Shown here in pieces: positions 39,698 to 51,620 of a stretch of DNA of 64,000 nucleotides. The notes below the pieces were generated by a model that worked only from the letters and a program-made list of their open reading frames with translations, was not told where the DNA came from and did not search any database. The position numbers and the translations under genes were made by a program. Every line of letters begins with the position of its first letter. The stretch's first letter is position 1. The stretch is from the NCBI GenBank assembly GCA_026874595.1, contig CM049322.1:44578840-44642839 (forward strand). The letters are read 5' to 3'. This DNA is from Sipunculus nudus. Its lineage: Eukaryota; Annelida; Sipuncula; Golfingiida; Sipunculidae.

Positions 39698-40563
39698 CTA
39701 AAAATGAAACAAGAGGACTTAAATATAAATTTTACAAGAAAAAATATCTCGGATAAAAATTTAGAAATATGCTTTCTTCGGCAGAGCAGTAGATTACTAG
39801 GTCTACCTAGCCATATCATCGATTCTACAAATTTAAATATTTTCAAAAGATGACTAGACAAATTCTAGAACAAGCAAAGTGTATACGATTATAAAGCCAC
39901 ACCTTAGCTATTTATGTGCAAACAGCTAATATGAAAAGAAAAGGACAAAAATAGACGTGTTTGCATCAGATGCGCTCAAAGACATAGATCAGGCATAACT
40001 AAACCTATTAACCTATGAATGATCATTATGCCTGTTTCTAAATTATATATATATATATATAAATATACAATGCCTCACATGGTTCACAATCCTTGTTATG
40101 GTTTATCATATAACTCCTACGGGACCATAGATATATATCATGTCTCACATAATTTACACTCCTTCTACTGGCTTATTAATCAAAGTATTCGTCACCAGAA
40201 GGATTAAGACCAATGATAAAGTGGTAACGCTGCTGCAAACACTGTTCCATAATGCCGGAACCAGTTACTGAGATTAGACATATTTAGTCTTTATCCGGCT
40301 GCATGGCAACGAAACCCTGCAAACATTGCTAAAGAAAATTGCGGTTTTACACATAGGAGGAATTGTAAGACAAATGCATCGTATAACACGGGATAAAGAA
40401 CTGGGCATATTTCAGGCCCAAAAGCCCTCTTGTTCGTCTCAAAAGCAAGGGAACTAATGGGAACTGACTACATGTAAATGGTTGTGTAACTTTTCAGCTC
40501 TCTGGTAATAACTGTTATCAGGTGATAAAAAAATATTGATAATAGAAGCAATATCACCATTAC

Positions 40564-40685
40564 CGTTCTTTGTCTTGTATTTAATTACTGCCTTAACGTT
40601 TGTTTGTTCTTCTGGTAACTCAATGCTGACCAAAGCACCACTTCTCTTCTTGAATTCAACCTTTGCATCTTCCAGTTGAATATTT
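40564..40685 (-). pseudogene. Candidate C-type lectin domain exon, probably damaged
   Basis: Acceptor TTATACAG before 40685, donor GTAATG after 40564 (122 nt). It encodes EDAKVEFKKRSGALVSIE, LPEEQTNVKAVIKYKTKN, which fits the CTLD pattern (W..A...C...G.LVSIE..EE...V..I). The conserved Trp is only present in another frame (IFNW), implying one lost base, and the conserved Cys is Phe (KVEF). A further CTLD-like stretch, FIIGLNPSGDEYF, occurs on the same strand near 40210-40250 and ends at a stop. A degraded lectin is the simplest reading. Confidence 0.5.
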
Positions 40686-41245
40686 CTGTATAAGAGGAAG
40701 AGACACAATAAATTCTGACCAAACTGGCTACCATAAAATATTATACAAGAACTTCATAGAAGTTAAGGGAGGATACGTAAGATCCATAAGGCATTTTATA
40801 ATGATAACCAAAAAACGGAAACGTATTTTCATTATTTTCAGACTCCAATCTGGTCGCATGCAGTTTTATATGGTGGATTTTCTTAACGTAGCGGGGTACT
40901 TTAAAGTGACACGATAATGTTGAGGAATATGTTTTTATCAATCTGAAAAGTCAGACAATTAATTACCCGTGATATATGTTTATTTTTATAGGCTGGATAA
41001 ATACTTTATTGTATATTATTAGCACTGCAGTGTCATATGGTTTTCTTTTGATTAAACACTAGCAGTTATTTTTTGTCCAGAGAAATTTAGTCATGTTTAT
41101 TAATATTGCTTAATGAACACTTTGAATAAGAATGACACCATAGTGAACAAAAAAAGAAGTATTCATATCCGTTTAACTGTAACAAAATACCCTATAAATA
41201 GAGCATGTAAGAGTTATAAATATGTAAACCATTTGTAATACATAC

Positions 41246-41340
41246 ATCAAGGATGACGTAACAGGACTCTGTTCCAGCACCTCCTGTGTATTGGCCATGT
41301 ACAACTGAGTCGGGTACATCAGTGCGTTTCGCGCTGTGCT
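41246..41340 (-). pseudogene. Candidate exon leading into a C-type lectin domain
   Basis: 95 nt between acceptor CTTTCAG and donor GTATGT. The open frame reads HSAKRTDVPDSVVHGQYTGG then AGTESCYVILD. ESCY followed by an aromatic/hydrophobic strand is how CTLDs begin, and the next exon supplies the A...GALVSI part. The splice phases of the two exons do not agree, which again points to damage or to a missed exon. Confidence 0.4.
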
Positions 41341-42165
41341 CTGAAAGATGAGAGCATGTGCGCGTAAAATAAACAAAATATCATTAAAACTGATACTATA
41401 ATGAATCAGTGAATTTGTTTCGCAATATCTGCAATAGTATATTTCTGACTGGACATCTGGATTTATACAGCAAATTGTAATCGGTTATATCTCTCTCATC
41501 AATTATCTACATCCTCTGAACAACAGTCGGGGTGAATATATTCAAGAAGCATTAATCGTCATTTTTTTTCAGTACAGAATAAACCTATCCGTAGCAAGTC
41601 ACAAATCGGAGGTCAGGTGTAGGTACTGCACCTGCGATACGACGCATATGTCTAGTAGTCTCATTAATTGTTCCAATCACACCGACAATTGAATATATAA
41701 ACCCCGCCACAATAATTATTTATGGCAGATGCTTTAAAGTTTTATCATATGAAAAAGTACTGGAAATATTATGCACTAGCTACCCTTTCTATTCCCTAGG
41801 CGTAGCGTGGGTGAAGTTACCTTGAAAGGAATCTGTATTAGACAAATAATGCGAAGTTTGACAATTTAAACTAATAACATCAGCGTCTTTACCGATAAAT
41901 TTTAGAGATAAATTTCTTTTTCTAACTGATGACGGTAACTAATGAAAAGTCGTGCGCGTTCTGTTAAATTTTATGTTCTATCCTGCGCATTTACCCTATA
42001 GCTTAAAAAGGTATTGACAGGTTATTCCTTTTAAAAATTGCAGACTTAACGAATTCCGATTTAACATGGCCTTGTTTTTTATCGTTATAAATCTACTAAT
42101 CATAAGCCAACAGAGCCAGGCTTTATCTGAAGGTGTCTCTAGTAGGCTGGTAAGAAAAGACTCAC

Positions 42166-42410
42166 ATTGCATCAGGCTGTATGCTGCCGCTCTTAGGTGA
42201 GGTTCGAAACACTCAATCGCTCTTATTGCATCTTCACAGATTCCATCATTGTACAAAGTCGCACCTGCACATGTAGGTCTTTTAAGGCAGTGGGTTAAAC
42301 ACCTCAGGGATTGCAAGAAAGTTAGAGAGACATGTAGCCAGTCTGAATCCGATGTCATTGCTTTACTCTCCAAGTTTCCTTCATACCAGATCACATTCGA
42401 ATTTTCAGAG
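42166..42410 (-). CDS. Candidate PAN/apple-like exon
   Basis: Open from an acceptor-like GTCAG at 42411 to a donor GTGAGT after 42166 (245 nt). It encodes SENSNVIWYEGNLESKA, then LHVSLTFLQSLRCLTHCL, KRPTCAGATLYNDGICED and IECFEPHLRAAAYSLMQC. The L.CL..CL..P.C.GA..Y..G.C spacing is PAN/apple-like. Amino-acid composition and open length are unlike the surrounding AT-rich noise, so I believe it is or was coding. It lies upstream, on the same strand, of the lectin-like exons at 41.2 and 40.6 kb, the same apple-then-CTLD order as at 15.9-17.3 kb. The acceptor is weak and the gene's 5' end is not identified. It may belong to a pseudogene. Confidence 0.45.
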
Positions 42411-45400
42411 CTGACGCCTTCATGGGATTATATAATAACTGTCTCTTTAGCGAATATAGCAAAACATTTATATGTTGGTTATAAAAAAAATGAAACAAAC
42501 ATGTAAAGGACTTTTTGAATATGTTTAATATTATGGTACTTCTCAGCTATCGTTTACCTCAAAATAAAACTCCATTTATATATTTATTTCATCTACTCTA
42601 AACTGAAAAGAAAAGCATATGTAGTTTTTGCCGAGGTTGTTGACCATAATCTATTAAATTGAAGTTGCTTTTAAATAATCTTTATATGTATTCCTCCCAA
42701 GAATAATTATTCACCGATCTCTTATAATGTGACAAAGGAAATTCATATAAATGTACTTTTTGCTGATAATGTGATCTTAAATTACCTAAAATAACCTACA
42801 AGTCCGTATGGCTGATCTTAACATCTTTATTCTTTTTCCAAGAATGATTATGTATGTATTTACAATGTTATCGGGTCAAAAATATATTTTTATTTTACAC
42901 TTGACTCACCTGTGAAAATTCAAAGAACAAGCAAAATTAAGATCATAGTTTGTTACTTCATCTGATGTGTTTCATTGAAATTGTTAGTGTGATGCAGACA
43001 CTGCAATTTTACTGGGTTGGTACTCTACATCAGTAATGTCAGTCTAATTGTGGGAACTGCAAACACCACGATCAAGTCGGAAGGACAATATGAAAAGTAG
43101 GACATCTAAAAATAGTATCTAAAAGTCTTACTTACTGCTTTATTTATTTGAATCAGTTATAATTAATCTTACCGCAGGCAAGGACAGTCGTCGAAATGTA
43201 CTTTTAGCTGAAATACGGTTAATATGAAGATAATTTAACCCACATCAGAAAATGCCTGACACACCAGCTTCAGTTTCTATTATAAGTGTGAAAAAAAGAC
43301 AATATCCTACGTTATTATTTTGTTTTTATTCTCTGTAAACCTTTTACGCATTTCAAATTATTGACAAAGCTCCTCCCTAAGTGCCAGTTTAATAGTGACC
43401 AAAATGTGGTTTGCTATTTTTTTTTTTTTTTTTTTTTATGAAATCAGCGAATGAAGAAAAAATTGTCTGTCATGCATTTTACTTTAACACAATGTCAGAG
43501 ACAAACTAACTATATCAAAATTGAAAACATGACACAAGGCCATCAAAGAAACTACTCTCAACTCATAAAAGCACCATACATAATGCGAATCTAACGTAAA
43601 AGAAAGATAATCGGTTGCATTTTTTTGCATTTTCGAACAAATTTTTTTTGTATTTTACGGAAATGTTTGTACCTGTTGTCCCAAGGGAATGCAAATCCTT
43701 TTGAATTTATTTACGGGGAATGACTTCTCCCATAGAAAGACTGGTATTGATATGCCCATTCAAGGCCAATGTACCAATGCAAATAAAAAGGCGCATGTGT
43801 ATTTGAAGGACATCAATCGAATCCTTAATATCCTGTAAATTGACGGTTTTAAAGAGCTATACCTGTGCAGAAATGTAGCTGGTATTTCGTATTGATTTAA
43901 GCATTTCATGCGTACATCTAAATCCAGACATCTATAGCTATGCATATAGATGCAGGATGCCTATAGGATGAAAGTTAAACACAAAAAAAAAAATAATTCG
44001 AACGGGATTTTTTTCTTCTAAAGCGAGATGAGCACCTAATTAAACATTCAATAAAAAAAAGGAATATTTTACCAAGCTCTCTTTTAAGACCAGGGATAAT
44101 TCAGGCGCATATCAATAAGTAAGATTAAAGCGAATTGTTATCGAAATTTCACCTTTTCGCATTTTGAAATTCCTTTGTGTTACACAAAACTGTCACTATT
44201 TTGAAACTATTTATTAATCTGTGGCATAATGTGGACCAAAAAGGAGATAATATAACTTGACAAACAGTTTTCAGTTTTTATAAGTATTCTTTATTATATC
44301 TATTTTATATATTCCTTAAAATATTGGGACTTAGAAATATGGCTATAAAATATGTAAATAAATATCACTTCCTATTATCAGTCTTTACCCCATCCCCCAC
44401 CCCCTCCAATCCTTCCCAACTCCAAATTACACCATCCATACGAGATGTCATTCAGGTACGTGTTAACGGTAAGATACATACCACAAACAGACCCCTCCAG
44501 TCCCATAAAAAAAACATGCTGCAAATTGTTGAATTAGCTGAACAGTTGACATACGATTTTTCTTTTTATCTATAAACGGTTCTTGCATTAATAACTGTCC
44601 AAACGTACGTGCATTTATTAAAATGCAGATGAACCTAAAAAAACAATATTCCTTCTGTTTACCTTTTCATAAAAACTCACACACCCTCACACACGCACAC
44701 ACATGTATATAGAAGCTGATAAACCCAATAACCGGGCTTTTTTGGGTTTATGGATGTATTAAATGAGATAAAGAATGTTGGCTCAATATTTTCTTAATTC
44801 TAAAGTTAAAAACAAATATAGATTTCCAATGGGATACTGTCCCAATGTGATATGCACAAACATACGTTTGATTTACATTGGGGCGCTGAACTCGTGGCAA
44901 GAAACTCATACAACAGTATTTTACCTTGAAGACCCTGTCAGACCGGATTTTAGAAGATCTGTGACTTGTTAACCATGCGCGAAGCGAGGGTTATTGTTTT
45001 CGATTCTGTGTGTTTGTATGTACGTATGTATGTCCGGACGATATCTGGAGACGGTATAACGGATGCTATTGAAATTAATCATATAGGCTGGTGTTCTGAA
45101 AGTGTTGATAAAGTTCAATATTGATGTTATTTCAAGGCTAAAAAACCTCAGAATGGATGTTTTATGGGGTTTTATAGCACATTTTAATACTTGCACTTGT
45201 TGCATGTGACCATACGGCCATCTTTCGAGCGTGATCCGTTACGTCACAGGCGACAATGATGTCACGCCACGTGCCATTTCCCTGAATGGTGTCTGTAAAC
45301 CGATGTACATCAGGGGGGGGGGGGGGGGTTGTTGTTCGTCATGTTTATAGGCAAGTACAGTAAAACCACAATGTCAGGGGGTATTTTTCAAAATATTCAC

Positions 45401-46579
45401 ATAAAACGTTAACCAGGAATAACACAAGCAGCTGGTTCATTAAAATTCCATACTACTATCTTCTGCGCAGGTTCTGCGTCCCGATATCGGACGCTTTTTT
45501 AATAAAATATATTATAATTAATGTTAGACTATATAGGATGGACTGATGTTAGGAAGATAGGAGAAATGAATTAAATGTATGTCATAAGGCAAGGAAATTG
45601 TTCCTTAAGAAAACAATGGGGACATGCAAATATCGTTTTTCACAAAAGCGGAACTTGGAGAGGTCCAGGGTTTCAGACCTTGTTTTCCCGTGATCTGATC
45701 CCATTCTCCACACAGACGGTCTATCTATGGATGTCAGGGATAAACTTCCTGCCCACATACATTCATACATGAAACACGCTTTTATCCCGGAAAACCTGTT
45801 GGGTGTAAATTATAAAAAAAATTTAAAATATTTAAAATTGGAGCAAATATATACACCGAGTATGCGTCGACAACATCCAAAAATAACCGACAAAAGGTAT
45901 TTGTCCGTGAAATATTTTACAAATAAATAAACGTGGATCTGTAACATCCGTGACGCGGTATATAAACATAAACTTATGCACGTGCTTACGTACAAACTTT
46001 ACGTGATACAACTGTTTCCAGAATTGTTAAAGATTTGTAAAATGCAAGGTCATAATGCAGCGACACTTGTTGTGGCCATTTCAACTTTATGCAAAAGAAT
46101 ACCTGGATGAATTGGTGGATTAACAATCATTGCATGCTGACATAAGAAATGAATGCCAAAGTTTGGTATCATATTAATTTATTTAATTCTGCAAATCATT
46201 AATATTTGAGGAACTTTGTAACATATATTTGTTTGTTTACGACTCATGTTGTTTACGGATTCAAATTAAAGCCTATTTTTATGACAAAGTGACATTTTTA
46301 TTAATTGGCAAAACGTGTTTTTTGTGTATGTGTTTGGCGGCAAGACGTCATTTCCCGCTCCCTTTGGTTAAAAATATGTGTTGGACTGGAAGGACTTTTT
46401 TACATTGTATTCCAAAACAATGTATACGCCAACTGTCTCTACATACATACACAAGCCCGCGCGCACATCCACGCACAGATAACAAATCTTACCTGCAAAT
46501 AAAACAAAGGGACAGGTTTATAGTCTGCTATTTCCACCAATGTCAGTCTCAGCTGAATTTTACACTTTGCCTTCCTATT
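42411..46579. other. AT-rich spacer
   Basis: No gene is supported. Noted here: a T-run at 43419-43438; a candidate 75-nt plus exon at about 44379-44456 (TCAG acceptor, proline/serine-rich, CAG|GTACGT donor) without partners; a possible dispersed repeat starting CATGCGCGAAGCGAGGGTTA near 44974; and a 16-base poly(G) at 45313-45328. Confidence 0.3.
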
Positions 46580-46840
46580 TTTTTCGGGCCTGTTCGTTCT
46601 TGTTGCTTTTCTTGTCTCATTTGGGAGCGTACAGCCAAGCAGCCATACTAGGCGCTTAAAGCTTATTCGTTTTACCCTTGTTGTCGCCCATGACCAGTAC
46701 CCATTCACTCCTGGTTTGAGAGAGCGCACCCTGGTGGTAAAGACTTTCACTCAAAATCTTAGTGCAGACGGTGGACTGAGACCACACCCCCGCACCTTGA
46801 AACTAAGGAAACAACTCCTCAACCTGAACATTAAATTGAG
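46580..46840 (-). mobile_element. Possible SINE remnant
   Basis: CAGTACCCATTCACTCCTGG and the following GAGAGAGCGCACC...GGTGG resemble the GTACCCATTTCTACTGCTGA part of the element at 62399-62615. Strongly diverged, so tentative. Confidence 0.35.
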
Positions 46841-46929
46841 CAACCGTTAATTAAACGTAATTTAATTTATATTTAGTTTAAATAATAGGAGAAACTGGGA
46901 GAAACTGTTTTTGAAATCTTCATTCATTC

Positions 46930-46948
46930 GGGGGGGGGGGGGGGGGGG
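46930..46948 (+). repeat. Poly(G) tract, 19 bases
   Basis: Uninterrupted G run. Similar runs: 1608-1622, 45313-45328, 55271-55284, 62518-62531; poly(C) 8914-8928. Confidence 0.9.
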
Positions 46949-47077
46949 TACCTAGCTTTATTATGTCCCTCGGTGTTTGGTTGAAAGCCATAATTGATAG
47001 GGTTACAAGTCTAGGGGTTGCATGGCACAGCTAGTTTTCTCAGGTGTCTTTCTTTTCAATCCTGTGTTTTCTCTTTC

Positions 47078-47080
47078 TCT

Positions 47081-47120
<40 letters not shown>
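47078..47120. repeat. (CT)n microsatellite
   Basis: About 40 bases of alternating CT. Confidence 0.95.
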
Positions 47121-47125
<5 letters not shown>

Positions 47126-47473
47126 TCTTTGAATCATGAAACCGTCTCATATCCCAGAGCATATCATATATGTCTCAAATAAAACAATAAAGGTCATAGT
47201 CAGCTGAAGAAGCAATTTAATAAATGATACATGTTTACTGTGTATTTGAATCTTCGAGCAAGATTTTTTATGCATGCAATGCATAAGGTTTAATGTCAGG
47301 CACAGGCAACATCAGAAGTATTAATGTCTTAAACCTTGTTTCATTGTCTTAGGTTTAAATAAATAAAATACCCGATAAATAAAAGAAATTCACAAATCTA
47401 AACATATGCATAGAATTCCAAGTTATTTTCATCGGCATCATTCATATGATTTCGTCGATGTGACTCTCAAGCA

Positions 47474-47991
47474 TTAACCCCTCCAGAAACCTCCACATGA
47501 CCTTTGAATTCTTCCGTTACAACATTTGTAGAACCTGGCATCGTAACTTCTGGTGCCACAGCAAGCTGGCGAGATTCCACTTCTTCTGTTAATAACTCGA
47601 GAGCAGCAAAGATAGAACCTGGCGTCATAGCCACTTGTGCCGCAACATGACGGGCTCAGTCCGGACCGTCTCTGGATGACGCCAGAACAACACATGTAGA
47701 ACCTGGCGTCATAGTTCCTGTTCCCGCAGCAGGAAGGGCTGAGTCCACTTTTACGTTGGATGGTGCCGCCGCAGCACTGATAGAACCTCGCATCGTAAGC
47801 CCGGGTGCCGCAACAACTCGGGCTAAGTCCAGATCGCCTTTGTATTGTGCCTGCACAGCACATGTAGAACCTGGCGTCGTAACCCCTCCTGCCACAACAA
47901 CTCGGGCTCAGACCACTTCGCCTCTGCAGGACTCCGGAGCAACACATGTAGAACCGTGGATCATAAGTTCTCGATCCGCAACGTGCAGTAC
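47474..47991 (-). CDS. Galaxin-like secreted protein (six-repeat form), exon 2
   Basis: Acceptor TTTTCAG before 47991 (phase 1), stop TAA at 47474-47476; full protein 194 residues. The exon encodes six tandem units of 28 residues (84 nt). The first is RCGSRTYDPRFYMCCSG; the others follow CCGxxxYDARFYxCCxG(T/V)IQRRSGLSPS; the last ends CCNGRIQRSCGGFWRG. CC pairs flanking YDARFY are the galaxin repeat signature. There are no other domains and no membrane segment, so the product is a secreted, highly basic, cysteine-dense repeat protein. Repeats differ at many silent third positions while YDARFYxCC is kept, indicating selection on the protein. Galaxins are known as biomineral matrix proteins in corals, with relatives in molluscs; a matrix or defence role here is inference. 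An antisense open frame (47756-47995) is only a shadow. Confidence 0.92.
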
Positions 47992-48395
47992 CTGAAAATA
48001 TTCAAATTGTACAACTGTAATGATCGTTTATATCTTATTGAGAAATCCTACACAAGGATAGAGAAACTGACCACAAATTAATTATTCAGTTGAAAATTGA
48101 ACTGGACTGACACGGCCTACTTTGCAACCTCAGCAGACTCAATGAAGTCAGAGGGGAAAACAGCTGCTAAGTTACTGACGTTCTGCGATGGAGTGGTGGG
48201 ATATTTTACTCTTCAGTAAGCCTTTTCAGTTGACAAACTCATGCTTTAGAATATATTATAATGAAATATATTGATCTACATTACTCATTTTTATTTATTT
48301 TTTAAATACGATATATAAATATATATATATGTGGGTGTGTGTATATAATTATAAAATTTAGAAAAAAGGTTTTTTTGGCATGAATTCTTACTTTA

Positions 48396-48474
48396 ACGTA
48401 GTTTCGTGCAACCTGATGTTGTACTCATCAGGTAAGACTGTCAACATGTTGCGTGAAACCACGTACTCGTGAAA
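48396..48474. repeat. Inverted repeat in the galaxin-like gene intron
   Basis: ACGTAGTTTCGTGCAAC on the left is mirrored by GTTGCGTGAAACCACGT on the right (two mismatches), with an inner CCTGATG/CATCAGG pair. Possibly a small foldback element. Confidence 0.6.
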
Positions 48475-48567
48475 ATGTCTGACAAAATTATTTGTATGAT
48501 TATAAAGCTCTGGTGTCATACTCTAGAGTACTCTAGCACTTGTTATTTTCAGGAAACTAGTAGATTA

Positions 48568-48569
<2 letters not shown>

Positions 48570-48622
<53 letters not shown>

Positions 48623-48645
48623 TAGATAGATAGATAGATAGATAT
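48570..48645. repeat. (TA)n/(GATA)n microsatellite
   Basis: Alternating TA followed by six GATA units. Confidence 0.95.
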
Positions 48646-49014
48646 ACGATTATTGGTCGTTAGCTTTCATAATCGATTAAATCGATTGCATTTTTTTCTA
48701 ATATTATGAACATCCAAAGAAGTCATATTTACCTATTAAAATATTTTGATTTTGTCAGAGATATGGGAAAGACTGGGAACAAAACAGCGAACAGCATTAA
48801 AAATTAACCTTTTGCAATGAAAATGTGTCAACGAACCAACAGAAATATGTGATTTGCTTGACGTTGAGTGAAATGTACAAGTTAGAGTCAATATATGAGC
48901 TATGATTCTTTACAGCCGATTTCACGAAGATATAGATTGTAATAAATAATCGATTAATAATCGGTCATCCGTCATTTTTTATCTTTTAATCATCGAATAT
49001 GATCTTACAATCGA

Positions 49015-49022
49015 TTATATAT

Positions 49023-49104
<82 letters not shown>
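49015..49104. repeat. (TA)n microsatellite
   Basis: About 90 bases of alternating TA with one interruption. Confidence 0.95.
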
Positions 49105-49108
<4 letters not shown>

Positions 49109-49339
49109 ATTCAGATTCGAACAACAAAATCTGACTTTTTTTTATTTTCGCCTAACCATTAATACCGATGTTTGACTTCTCACCACTGAATGTCATAAAT
49201 GGTCCAAGAAACTATCATCTCTTTCTATGTTTTAATATAAATATATGTATACGTGTTTTACAGTTTTTAAACACTAATAAATTTAATGCATTCAAGAAAA
49301 AATATTGTTTCATAAACTATACGTTATAAAAATACTTAC

Positions 49340-49406
49340 TCCATAACGCCTGCGAACAGACCACAATACAGGCCAGCACTAGAAGTGTAGCGTAGAATCT
49401 TGTCAT
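49340..49406 (-). CDS. Galaxin-like secreted protein (six-repeat form), exon 1: signal peptide
   Basis: 67 nt from ATG (49404-49406) to the donor GTAAGT, phase 1; identical in length and phase to exon 1 of the paralogue at 27019-27085. It encodes MTRFYATLLVLACIVVCSQA and LW, a clear signal peptide with likely cleavage after SQA (residue 20). Joined to exon 2, the first repeat cysteine falls at residue 27 in both paralogues. The start is preceded by TTTTCACC, with no upstream in-frame alternative in the short leader. Confidence 0.9.
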
Positions 49407-49487
49407 GGTGAAAATATTCTGCCTCTGTGTGACGTAGTAGCGTGGAGTGAGATGTGAGCTCTGCCTGAGACGAAGCCCGAGGCTCCT

Positions 49488-49495
49488 ACATATAC
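49488..49495 (-). promoter_or_regulatory. Probable TATA box of the six-repeat galaxin-like gene
   Basis: GTATATGT on the minus strand, about 85 bases upstream of the ATG, inside a GC-richer stretch (CGGGTATATGTAGGAGCC). A start of transcription some 30 bases on would give a 5' leader of about 50 nt. Confidence 0.5.
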
Positions 49496-49499
49496 CCGG

Positions 49500-50088
49500 C
49501 TACCCGGATTCATGGTCAGTCAAGCGTGAAACTCATAAATGACCGCTCGTGCACATCACTAGAAACAGGACATACTTTGGAAGTTGTATTATGTGCTTCT
49601 GATGAAACCGGACTTTCTCGAAGATCCGACATGTTGTTTCATTGGCGCAGAGAGAGAGAGAGATAGAGAGAGAGCTATGTCTAAGCTCATGTAAAACGAT
49701 CAGAGTACTTGAAGGTATGTGGACCCCACTCGTCTAAATAAACATAAGACTCAATTAAACTAGAGTGGGACTATTAGAGCGCATTACTCCGCCTTTGCTA
49801 AACAACACCTTTTTTATCATCCCTGCAGGGATTTCACTTAGTCCTATATTGATTACATTTTTAAAAGAACAGTCATGAAATTCCTGTCACTGATAACCCC
49901 AGATCTGGGACTCATTTCAATACAAAGCATTGCACATTGAGTAATTAATAATTTGTTGTATTGACAATTATACATTTCTACAGTTTGATCATGCAAATAT
50001 TATATTTTTTTCATTTTTTTTCATTTTGAACATTGTAAAATATAAATATATATATATTGTCAATATATATTTATATATATATATGTAT

Positions 50089-50122
<34 letters not shown>

Positions 50123-51564
50123 TTCAATTGAATTGACAAATATTTCGGCCCGCTCCCCCGCCTCGATCCTGGCTACGCCCCTGGCTGGCTCATGTCACAC
50201 CCTTCACAAGGGTTCGTAAATATAGTAAAAGTGTACGTGCTAACAGATAAACAAACGTAAAGACACGAATGGAAACATCACCTCCTCCATGCCAGTGTTG
50301 CCCGCGTTCATGCATTAGGGTAGAACAAACTACATCTGCCACAAGATGTCAGTTAATAATTTGTTTACCCATATACAGACCATGACAGAGTTAAAAGATT
50401 AATTAAGTCATTCTTTGTTTCAAATATCCCCATTTCACTTAATTATGTGACTTATATGACGGCTGGCCCGTAGACACAAGAACAGCTTAAAGACATTTAC
50501 TAGATCAGTAAGCTATCTAGGTAGGTGTGATGAGATCATATGGCTATCATTATGCTCCAGTAGAACGTGCCCTTGCATAGAGGCTGCTTCTGGTGTGTGG
50601 GTAAGATCATGCACTTAACATCCCACTAAACTAAATGGGGCAAATTCTAACAAGTCCCTTTTTAAACTACTCAATTAAAGTTTAAAAAATGCACCTGTTA
50701 TTTTCTTTAATATCTTTTAAACAGACTTATATATATAGAAAGCAAAATTCTAAAAAAATAAAAGATAAAGATAGGTTTGCAAGATACAAAATAAACATTG
50801 CATATGCTTTAGAGGGGGGAGAGGGGCTCCCAAACTGCTTGGCCTTAGGGTTGAGGTCAGTGTGACCTTTCTTTGAGAATTACGTAAATTCCATCAATTT
50901 GCCTGGAAAATACATTATATTTCTTCTCAGACTACTTGCCTCACGTGTAAACAACTCGGACTTCATTTTTATTGTGTTTAGTAATATAGGCCAGTTTTGT
51001 GTAATTTTTAGAGGTAAGGGAGTTAAATATAATGCAAATCATGCAATGCCTGCTTTGGAATACATGTATAACAATTTTTGCACTGTGTAATTATTGTGTA
51101 ATTATATATGACTGAAATCAGGAAAGTTTTCTATAAATCAATTGTTCATGGTAATATTTATTTGATAATGACAACTTGAAATTCATGCAAGTTTGAAAAT
51201 AGTATACCCTTTGCCTCTCAGTATGCCTTTATTTTGTTCGTGCTTCACGCCTTTGGTTTGAGTAAAATTAAAAACCCAGTAACGGATCAGAACTTTTATT
51301 AAGATTTGAAGAATACTATATTAGGGTATGAATATTATCAGTTAGGCACACATGATTAGTTTCATGTTTGTATTTTCTGTGCGATGCAGCATGTGATTAA
51401 AAGTAAGAAATTGGTCAAAATACTGCATTAAAAATGATTATTTCAGGCTTTTTTTTTCAAAATATACCAAACCTGATGAGGGGGATAACCATTCCCAGAC
51501 CCATCCGCTTTCTCGCGCTTAGGCGCCCTCAAACCCGCTGTACTTGCAGAATGTGCCCTAACCT

Positions 51565-51620
<56 letters not shown>

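Larger units (their letters stand above)
47992..49339 (-). other. Intron of the six-repeat galaxin-like gene
   Basis: 1348 nt, GT...AG. It holds an inverted repeat (48396-48474), a (TA)n/(GATA)n tract (48570-48645) and a (TA)n block (49015-49104). No other exon seen. Confidence 0.85.

Noticed and set aside
42249-42506. 85-codon plus ORF
   Set aside because: Antisense shadow of the apple-like exon, which has the cysteine spacing.
47656-48081. Open frames overlapping the galaxin-like exon (minus 47656-47895, plus 47756-48081)
   Set aside because: Shadow frames of the 84-bp coding repeats; the chosen frame alone has the conserved CC pattern and correct splice phases.
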